From contig CAZHTS010000048.1 of the NCBI GenBank assembly GCA_964535315.1, positions 1 through 38,138 on the forward strand: 38,138 nt of DNA, given 5' to 3'. This stretch comes from CAZHTS01 sp964535315. Lineage in GTDB: Bacteria > Chloroflexota > Anaerolineae > Anaerolineales > Anaerolineaceae. The notes under the pieces are model-generated. The model was not told the origin of the DNA. It ran no database searches and was given only the letters and a program-made list of their open reading frames with translations. Shown here in pieces: positions 25,447-31,068 of this stretch. Made by a program: the position numbers and the translations under genes. Position 1 is the stretch's first letter. Every line of letters starts with the position of its first letter.

Positions 25447-27188
25447 CAGGTGCTTCGCTTGAGTTCGACGCGGCGCCGTTCTGCGGCGGAAAGCGTCTCA
25501 CGGGCGGCGGCGCGGTTGGCGTCGGTTACCTCGCCCAACATGAGCGCCAGTTCGTCCAGACGTTCGTCGCCGGTCAGCATTTCAACGTTGGTGGTGGTAC
25601 GCCCATCCGCCACGTTTTTGCGCACGCGGTAGTGCTGGTCGCCATAGGCGGCCAACTGCGGCAGGTGGGTGACGCACAGCACCTGATGCCGGCGGCCGAG
25701 CTGCCAGAGTTTCTCGCCTACCACGGTGCCGACCCGCCCGCCGATGCCCTGGTCGATTTCGTCAAAGATCAGAGTGGGGATGCAATCTGCGCGGGCCAGG
25801 ACGTTTTTTAGCGCCAGCATCAGGCGCGAGGTCTCGCCGCCCGAGGCGATCTTGACCAGTGGTTTGAGGCCCTCGCCCGGGTTGGGGGCGATGAGGAATT
25901 CGACCCGGTCGAAACCGCTATCGTCAAAGGCCGCCTGGCGCCCGTCGGGCAAGACCACACCCTGAGCGTCCGCTTCGAACTGCATATCCACGGCGAAGCG
26001 CGCCCCGGCCATACGCAGATCGGTCAGTTCGGCTTCGACCGCCTGGCCGAGTTGCCGGGCGGCGGCGGTGCGCTGCTGTGAGAGCGCCATGCCGTGCTCG
26101 GTCAGGCGCGCCATACATTCTGCCAGTTGGGTCTCCAGTTCCTGGATGCGCTCGCCGGCGTGGGCGATGGCTTCCAGTTGGGCGCGCGCCTCGTCGGCGT
26201 GGGCCAGGGCGGCTTCCAGGCTGCCGCCATACTTACGTTTGAGGGTGTGCAGCACATCCAGGCGCTCTTCGACCTGTTCGAGGCGGCGCGGGTTGAATTC
26301 GATGCGTTCGAGATAGTCGCGCAATTCGCGGCTCATATCGGTCAGCGCCTCGGAGATCATCTCGGCCTGCTCGGCCTGGATGGCCTGCCCGGCGTCGATG
26401 CGCGCCAGAGAGGCCATCGCCTGTGCGACGCGCCCCATCAGGTCGGTCAAGGAGGGCGCTTCGGGGTTGCCCTCGTCCAATAATTGCAGGCTTTGTTGGG
26501 CCAGGGTCGCCAGGCTTTCGGCGTTGGCCAGGCGTTCGCGCTCCTGGCGTAATTCGGCTTCTTCGCCGGGGCGGACGTGAGCGGAGTCGATCTCCTGCAC
26601 CTGGTAGGCCAACAAATCTGCCCGGCGGGTGGCGTCCTGTTCGCTCTGGCGCAGGGCGTGCAGTTCGCGGCGCACGCCCTGTACCTGCTGGTAGGTCTGG
26701 CGGTAGGTTTGCAGGTGCGTCTCGCTGTTGGCGTAGCGATCGAGCAGACCGAGGTGCTGGCGCACGACCAGCAGCGAAAGATGCTCGGATTGGCCGTGAA
26801 TGTCGATGAGGAAACTGCCCAGTTCGCGCAGCAGGCCGAGGCTGACGGCCCGGCCGTTGAGGCGGGCCACGCTGCGCCCTTCGCGGCGTAATTCGCGGCC
26901 GAAGATGACGTAGTCGGGGTCGTCCAGCAAATCTTCGCGCTGCAACAGTTCGTGGATGGCGGCGCGATTGGCGGCGGGGATGCGAAAGGTGGCCTCGAGA
27001 CTGGCGCGCTCGGCGCCGCTGCGGATCATGGTGGCGTCGGCCCGCCCGCCGATGAGCGCCTGGAGAGCGTCCAGGATGATGGATTTGCCGGCGCCGGTTT
27101 CGCCGGTAAAGGTCAACAGCCCGGCGCCGGGGGAAAGCTCGAGATGATCGATGATGGCAAAGTTTTCGATACGCAGTTCGGTCAGCAT
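25446..27188 (-). CDS. recN: DNA repair protein RecN
   Basis: A 580-residue SMC-like ATPase for double-strand break repair. Walker A GETGAGKS is at 29-36. Long coiled-coil arms occupy ~150-370. The ABC signature ASGGETSRLMLALK and Walker B LIFDEIDQGIGG lie in the C-terminal lobe, followed by VTHLPQLAAYGDQHY. The start at 27188 is chosen because AGAGG precedes it and the protein then begins MLTELRIENFAI, as the family does; an in-frame ATG 16 codons upstream has no site. It begins ten bases after the B-box protein gene. RecN is a common SOS gene, in line with the SOS box at the head of this operon. Confidence 0.97.
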   Translation of the reverse strand: MLTELRIENFAIIDHLELSPGAGLLTFTGETGAGKSIILDALQALIGGRADATMIRSGAERASLEATFRIPAANRAAIHELLQREDLLDDPDYVIFGRELRREGRSVARLNGRAVSLGLLRELGSFLIDIHGQSEHLSLLVVRQHLGLLDRYANSETHLQTYRQTYQQVQGVRRELHALRQSEQDATRRADLLAYQVQEIDSAHVRPGEEAELRQERERLANAESLATLAQQSLQLLDEGNPEAPSLTDLMGRVAQAMASLARIDAGQAIQAEQAEMISEALTDMSRELRDYLERIEFNPRRLEQVEERLDVLHTLKRKYGGSLEAALAHADEARAQLEAIAHAGERIQELETQLAECMARLTEHGMALSQQRTAAARQLGQAVEAELTDLRMAGARFAVDMQFEADAQGVVLPDGRQAAFDDSGFDRVEFLIAPNPGEGLKPLVKIASGGETSRLMLALKNVLARADCIPTLIFDEIDQGIGGRVGTVVGEKLWQLGRRHQVLCVTHLPQLAAYGDQHYRVRKNVADGRTTTNVEMLTGDERLDELALMLGEVTDANRAAARETLSAAERRRVELKRST

Positions 27189-27198
27189 AGCGCCTCTT

Positions 27199-27762
27199 TC
27201 AACGAATCCGGATACCGCCCAGACGATAATATACACTGCTGGCGACCAGGAAGGTGTAAGCAGCCTGCAAGATCAGATTGAAACCCAGCCCGCCCAGGCC
27301 TGCCAGCGTCGACGCGCCATCCCCGGTGAGGAGCGCGATCAGCCAGAGCCCCAGGACGGGGGCGAGCAGCGACGGCAGACTGCCCAGTACCACGGCGGCG
27401 ACCGCCAGGCGTAACAGCCAGAGCGAGCGCCGGCGGCGCGTCGCCAGGCGAATGGCCTCGGCGATGACGATGCCGGCAAAGGGCGCCAGCAGCAGGGTGA
27501 AGTAGCCCAACGCGCCGATCACCATACTGCCCAGGAAAGAGAGAACGCCGCCGACCACTACGGCCAGGAAGTAATCGAGCCCGGTGGCGGTTTCAAAGAT
27601 CTTCTGCTGGCCGCGCACGCACTCCTTGCAGCGATAACCGGTAGGGGTCAGTACGGCGCACTTGATGCAGATGGGTTTCTCACAACGGTTACAACGCAGC
27701 ACGGTTTCGCGCTGCGGGTGGTTGGTGCAAAATAAGGGAGTAGGAGTGGGCGATTCGCTCAT
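27199..27762 (-). CDS. B-box zinc-finger membrane protein
   Basis: A 187-residue protein with a cytoplasmic metal-binding head and a membrane tail. Residues ~12-48 have the Cys/His pattern CTNHPQRETVLRCNRC, then CIKC and CKEC, of the B-box type zinc finger that heads many bacterial membrane proteins. Residues ~60-175 hold three or four hydrophobic helices, with a basic RRRR patch between two of them. The role is unknown; the finger may mediate protein contacts. The start overlaps the nadK stop (ATGA) and recN follows after ten bases, so it is made within the repair operon. Confidence 0.8.
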   Translation of the reverse strand: MSESPTPTPLFCTNHPQRETVLRCNRCEKPICIKCAVLTPTGYRCKECVRGQQKIFETATGLDYFLAVVVGGVLSFLGSMVIGALGYFTLLLAPFAGIVIAEAIRLATRRRRSLWLLRLAVAAVVLGSLPSLLAPVLGLWLIALLTGDGASTLAGLGGLGFNLILQAAYTFLVASSVYYRLGGIRIR

Positions 27763-28631
27763 GAGTGCATACCAGCAGAAGGGTTTTGTTCCATGTACGC
27801 CGTCAGGTTGCGGTAAAAATAGCCGGGGTCCTGGAAGCGGACGAAACTGATGGTGTTTTCGGCGGCGGCCACGCGCACCTCATCGCCGTTTTGCATGGTC
27901 TGGGCGGGCTGGCCGTCGACGCTGAACACGGCCTGGTGATCGCTATGCACGGCGATGGTGACGCAGGCGCCCTCGGCCAGCACGATGGCGCGATCCATGG
28001 AAAGGTGCGGGGCAACGGCGATGATGAGGATGTTGCGCAGACCGGGCGGTAGAATCGGGCCGCCGGCGGCCAGGGCGTAGGCGGTGGAGCCGGTGGGGGT
28101 GGCGGCAATCAGCCCGTCGGCGACGTAGGTGGTGAGCGGGTAGCCGTCCACAAAAGCCTGTAGCCGGATGGGGCGGACGGACTGGCCGCGGCACACGACC
28201 ACCTCGTTGACCACGTCCCATTCGCTCAGGCGCTCGTCCCGACGCCAGTGGGCGGCGTGCAGCATCATGCGCCGTTCCAGCCAGTAATCGCCGTCCAACA
28301 GGCGTTCGAGCGGCGCCGGCCAGGCGTCGCGTTGTACTTCGCTGAGGAAGCCAAACCGTCCGAGGTTGATGCCCAACACCGGCAGGCCGAGCGGGGCGCA
28401 CAGGCGGCCGGCGCGCAGCAGGCTGCCATCCCCGCCCAGGGCGATCAGCAGATCGTATTCGCCGGCGGCCAGGTGACTGTGTAAGGATGCGTCTTTGAGC
28501 GAGGTGCACAGTACTTGATCGACGCCGCGCTGGCGCAGAAAGCGCTCGACCTCGACGGATTCCTGGATGGCGTCCGGAATGTCCGGGTGGGCGGCAATGG
28601 CGATGCGACGGGGCGGAGGAGAAGCGAACAT
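27759..28631 (-). CDS. nadK: NAD kinase
   Basis: A 290-residue ATP- or polyphosphate-dependent NAD kinase that makes NADP. It has GGDGSLLRAGR with catalytic Asp68 (66-76), NLGRFGFLSE, VVNEVVV (Asn142-Glu143) and the family signature DGLIAATPTGSTAY (172-185), followed by AAGGPI. The start at 28631 begins the Rossmann strand (RRIAIAAHP); the frame is open for 100 more codons upstream, but that stretch lies over the nuclease gene and is low-complexity. No ribosome site precedes the ATG; instead TATAAT lies seven bases upstream. Next to recN it recalls the nadK-recN neighbourhood of many bacteria. Confidence 0.95.
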   Translation of the reverse strand: MFASPPPRRIAIAAHPDIPDAIQESVEVERFLRQRGVDQVLCTSLKDASLHSHLAAGEYDLLIALGGDGSLLRAGRLCAPLGLPVLGINLGRFGFLSEVQRDAWPAPLERLLDGDYWLERRMMLHAAHWRRDERLSEWDVVNEVVVCRGQSVRPIRLQAFVDGYPLTTYVADGLIAATPTGSTAYALAAGGPILPPGLRNILIIAVAPHLSMDRAIVLAEGACVTIAVHSDHQAVFSVDGQPAQTMQNGDEVRVAAAENTISFVRFQDPGYFYRNLTAYMEQNPSAGMHS

Positions 28632-28638
28632 AGCGCTA

Positions 28639-28644
28639 ATTATA
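28639..28644 (-). promoter_or_regulatory. Possible leaderless-promoter -10 box of nadK
   Basis: A perfect TATAAT on the minus strand ends seven bases before the nadK ATG, so the transcript would begin at the start codon itself. No -35 box of quality is seen at 16-18 bases. It would be an internal promoter allowing nadK and recN expression apart from the upstream operon. Confidence 0.35.
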
Positions 28645-28651
28645 GCCGAGT

Positions 28652-29164
28652 TCACAGCCGTTGGTCGCAGATTGAGCGGTATCCACAGCGAGCGCAGCGA
28701 GCGGGTTCGTCGTGCGAGCGCTCGGCGTCGCCGCGTCGTTCGCGCTGGCGCAGATCCTCGAGGATGGCGACCAGTTCGGCTTCCAGTTCGGCGGTGTAGT
28801 CGATGGCAAAGGTGCGGTTGCGATAGTGCAGGATGCCATACGGCGGGCGCTGGTTGCTGGTTTTCTCGACCAGCCAGCAATAACAGGCAAGCTGGAGGAT
28901 GTGGCCCCAGTAGGGCGTTTCGGGCGCCCAACTGCTCTTGACCTCAACCGGGATGGTTGCACCGCGCTCGCGCACGAGATAATCCGGTTTTCCGGTCAGG
29001 CCGCTGGCGGGGTCGTAGAGCGGCTTCTCGGGGCGGGCCCAGGCGCCGGTGTCGGCGTAGATCACCCGGCCGGCGGGCAAACCGCTGGCGCTCTGTTTGC
29101 GCCCGGCCTGCCAGAAGAGCGTCAACGCCGCGAGCAGAAGGAGAAAAGCGAAGGCAAAGATCAT
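28652..29164 (-). CDS. Cas4/RecB-like membrane nuclease, catalytic half
   Basis: A 170-residue protein: one N-terminal membrane helix (FAFAFLLLLAALTLFW), then the catalytic part of a Cas4/Dna2-type PD-(D/E)XK nuclease. Visible are Asp61 (GKPDYLV), Glu74-x-Lys76 (VEVKSS), the QLACYCWLVE helix with Gln91, and a C-terminal CARCGYRSIC (Cys157, 160, 166), the C-x2-C-x5-C that holds three of the four Fe-S cysteines in Cas4. The fourth cysteine and the N-terminal His motif are missing here but present in the upstream gene, which is in the same frame and ends nine bases before this ATG. No ribosome site precedes the ATG, suggesting re-initiation or a broken gene. No cas genes or CRISPR array are in the window. 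Confidence 0.75.
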   Translation of the reverse strand: MIFAFAFLLLLAALTLFWQAGRKQSASGLPAGRVIYADTGAWARPEKPLYDPASGLTGKPDYLVRERGATIPVEVKSSWAPETPYWGHILQLACYCWLVEKTSNQRPPYGILHYRNRTFAIDYTAELEAELVAILEDLRQRERRGDAERSHDEPARCARCGYRSICDQRL

Positions 29165-29170
29165 CGCCGG

Positions 29171-29410
29171 TTAGTAGAGCAGGGCGAGGGTGATACCGAC
29201 TGCCAGCAAGACCAGGGCGAGCAGCAAGGCGCCGCCGGCCAGCAGGCGGAACAAACCGGCCAGAACGACCTGGCGGCCGTGTTGCTGGTGATACGCCGTA
29301 CCTTCGGCCAGCTCCTGCTCGTTTTCCGAGGTCATGCCCTGGTTGCGATACCACCAGGCGCGCTGGCAGTAGGCGAAGGTGCCGATTTCAGAGGCGCGGA
29401 GGATGCGCAT
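29171..29410 (-). CDS. Cas4-like nuclease, N-terminal half with membrane helix
   Basis: A 79-residue protein that looks like the first part of a Cas4-family nuclease: ASEIGTFAYCQRAWWYRNQG (Cys15, where Cas4 has its first Fe-S cysteine in Y-C-P-R), then EGTAYHQQHG with His41, like the G-x-x-x-H motif of the nuclease. It ends in a strongly hydrophobic helix (LLAGGALLLALVLLAVG) and the stop TAA. The sequence continues in the same frame, two codons later, with the catalytic half. The start overlaps the translin-like gene by 23 bases, so it belongs to the operon. It could be a true two-subunit enzyme or one gene cut by a point mutation or sequencing error. Confidence 0.7.
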   Translation of the reverse strand: MRILRASEIGTFAYCQRAWWYRNQGMTSENEQELAEGTAYHQQHGRQVVLAGLFRLLAGGALLLALVLLAVGITLALLY

Positions 29411-30053
29411 CTTCGCCCTGAGATGGCGCCAGGCGATCGAGCAGGTTTTGCATGGCGGCGTGCAGCTTCTGCTCGCCCAGGCTGATGGTCAGATCGCCGC
29501 GGGTGCGTTCGACGATGCCGCGCACCAGGTCGGTCTGGCGGCGCAGCCCATTGGTGACCGCGTCGGGGTAGTCGACGGTCACCAACAGGCCGTAGATGTC
29601 GTCCATACAGCCCAGCAGGCGCTCTACCTCAGGGGAATATCCCTGGCGGAGGATGTCCAGGCAGCGCCGGCGCAGTTCGCCGGTCGTCTCGGCCAGCCCG
29701 TTCAAGTAGGTGGCGTATTCAACGCCCAGTTCTTCGGGGGTGGGCAGCGAGTGATCTTCGACCAGGGCGCAGGTGATGCTGGCCTCGGCGTACTCCTTGA
29801 TGGCGTCCTGGGTGTAACCGGCATAGAACAATTCGGGAAAGGGCGCCAGGTCGCTTTTGAGACGTTGGGCGAGCGTGCGGGCTTCTTGCAGATGTTCCAG
29901 CGCCAGATCGTGTTCGCTGCGGTGGATGGCGCGAATGGCGTGGGCGGCGTGACGGGTAAGCTGGCGGGCGTGCGCCAGGGCCTGGTCGCGCGCCATGGTG
30001 CGCGCTTCCAATGCCTGATGAACCTTTTCGGCAATATTTGCGAGATTTTCCAT
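29388..30053 (-). CDS. Translin family protein
   Basis: A 221-residue, mostly helical protein of the translin/TRAX family (the prokaryotic COG2178-like branch). It has TRHAAHAIRAIHR, the GYTQDAIKEYAEA helix (Glu87 and Glu90 match the E-x-x-E that is catalytic in TRAX), LPTPEELGVEYATYLNGLAETTGELRRRCLD, the DDIYGLLVTVDYPDA segment and QTDLVRGIVERTRGDLT. Family members bind RNA and single-stranded DNA as barrel-like oligomers, and some cut RNA. It starts six bases after the DUF3467 gene, between ssb and the nuclease, so a single-strand nucleic acid role fits. The ribosome site is weak. Family fairly sure, activity not known. Confidence 0.85.
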   Translation of the reverse strand: MENLANIAEKVHQALEARTMARDQALAHARQLTRHAAHAIRAIHRSEHDLALEHLQEARTLAQRLKSDLAPFPELFYAGYTQDAIKEYAEASITCALVEDHSLPTPEELGVEYATYLNGLAETTGELRRRCLDILRQGYSPEVERLLGCMDDIYGLLVTVDYPDAVTNGLRRQTDLVRGIVERTRGDLTISLGEQKLHAAMQNLLDRLAPSQGEDAHPPRL

Positions 30054-30059
30054 AGGAAC

Positions 30060-30398
30060 CTATTCAGCCGGCGGCTCGGGCGGTTGCGGCGGGCGAAAGA
30101 GATAATTGGCGAGTGATTGCTCGCCAGGGACGGGGATTTCGCCGTAGGCAGCCTCGTAGCGGGCCAGGTTTTCACCCAGGGCGCGGTAGAAAAGCTTGGC
30201 GCCCAGCGGCGACATCAACAGGCGATGCAGGACACGGGCCGCCGGCAGGCCGGGCAACAGACAGGCAAAATCGAAAACCAGTTCGGCGGGCGAATGGCTG
30301 ATGCGCACCAGATTGACGTAGGTGGTGAGCAGGTCCGGGGGAACTTCCAGGATGGGATGTTGCCCTGGGCCCGCCGAACGATTGGAGGGCTGGGTCAT
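30060..30398 (-). CDS. DUF3467 family protein
   Basis: A 112-residue protein matching the DUF3467 pattern: YVNLVRISHSPAELVFDFACLLPG, then RLLMSPLGAKLFYRALGENLARYEAAYGEIPVP. Ends are Pro-rich. The family is small, soluble and of unknown function, often found near genes for nucleic acid metabolism. AGGGAG precedes the ATG. It begins 15 bases after ssb, and the translin-like gene starts six bases after it. Confidence 0.85.
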   Translation of the reverse strand: MTQPSNRSAGPGQHPILEVPPDLLTTYVNLVRISHSPAELVFDFACLLPGLPAARVLHRLLMSPLGAKLFYRALGENLARYEAAYGEIPVPGEQSLANYLFRPPQPPEPPAE

Positions 30399-30413
30399 GC
30401 GCTCCCTGCTGGT

Positions 30414-30827
30414 TTAGAACGGGATTTCGTCTTCGCCGGCGGCGGCCATCTCGGCGCCTTCTTCACCGCCAGGGCCTTCGCCGCGGCTGGAGAGGAAGCG
30501 CACCGTCGCGGCAGTGACGTCGTACGAGGCGCCGGCGCTGCCGTCCTGTTTGGTGTAGGTCTTGGGGCCACCGGTGACGGGGTCGGGGGTCAGGCGGCCC
30601 TCGATCAGTACTTTGCTGCCCTTGTGCAAGAAGTTATGACAGGTTTCGGCCTGTTTGCCCCAGGCCGAGACGCGGAACCAGACGGTTTCTTTGACCTGCT
30701 GGCCGTTCGAGCCGGTGTAGCTGCGATTGGACGCGACGTTGAAACTGGTCACGGCCATGCCGCTGGCTGTGTAACGCATCTCGGGTTCTTTACCCAGATT
30801 GCCGACAAAGATGATGGTATGCCACAT
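30414..30827 (-). CDS. ssb: Single-stranded DNA-binding protein
   Basis: A 137-residue SSB. The OB-fold (1-~110) shows IIFVGNLGKEPEMRYTASGMAVTSFNVASNR, VWFRVSAWGKQAE, and GSKVLIEGRL; the acidic C-terminal tip EDEIPF is the normal docking site for repair proteins. The linker is short (~20 residues) and rich in Gly, Glu and Ala. The start at 30827 has GAGGAGG upstream; an in-frame ATG nine codons earlier lies before the ribosome site and is unlikely. It is the first gene of the operon, with a leader of about 150 bases. Confidence 0.97.
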   Translation of the reverse strand: MWHTIIFVGNLGKEPEMRYTASGMAVTSFNVASNRSYTGSNGQQVKETVWFRVSAWGKQAETCHNFLHKGSKVLIEGRLTPDPVTGGPKTYTKQDGSAGASYDVTAATVRFLSSRGEGPGGEEGAEMAAAGEDEIPF

Positions 30828-30982
30828 ATTCTTGCCTCCTCGGTTAGAAAACACCTGGTGTTTGAAAGGGTTTGGGTCAAACAGATAGAACTATTGTACA
30901 CCAGATTTTACAGACGAATTTGAAATAACGGCGATCCATTTTGTGTGAAGGAAAAATCTCGCCGGAATCTATTATTGATATC

Positions 30983-31011
30983 ATTATAGAACTTATGTTC
31001 TTGTTTGTCAA
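30983..31011 (-). promoter_or_regulatory. Consensus promoter of the ssb repair operon
   Basis: On the minus strand TTGACA (31006-31011), exactly 17 bases, then TATAAT (30983-30988): a perfect match to the housekeeping consensus. Transcription would start near 30976. A promoter this strong usually needs a repressor, and an SOS box lies within its spacer. Confidence 0.85.
30989..31000. promoter_or_regulatory. LexA-type SOS box
   Basis: GAACTTATGTTC, an exact GAAC-N4-GTTC as bound by LexA of Bacillus, actinobacteria and related groups; the symmetry extends one base each side (A...T). It abuts the -10 box of the ssb promoter and fills most of the spacer, so a bound repressor would block polymerase. 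No lexA gene is in the window. Confidence 0.75.
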
Positions 31012-31032
31012 ACAGAACTTTGGCGAACATGT

Positions 31033-31038
31033 TACAAT
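31033..31038 (+). promoter_or_regulatory. Candidate -10 box of the WD40 gene
   Basis: TACAAT preceded by TGT (extended -10), 30 bases before ATG 31069. No good -35 box at normal distance. The promoter diverges from that of ssb. Confidence 0.4.
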
Positions 31039-31068
31039 ATTTCTACCCGAATGTTGTGAGGTCTTTCC

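Noticed and set aside
28632..28931. N-terminal extension of NAD kinase by 100 residues
   Set aside because: The stretch is basic and low-complexity, overlies the nuclease gene, and the family begins at the Met encoded at 28631.
28652..29410. CRISPR-Cas locus around the Cas4-like genes
   Set aside because: No repeat array and no cas1, cas2 or effector gene is present; the context is a DNA repair operon.
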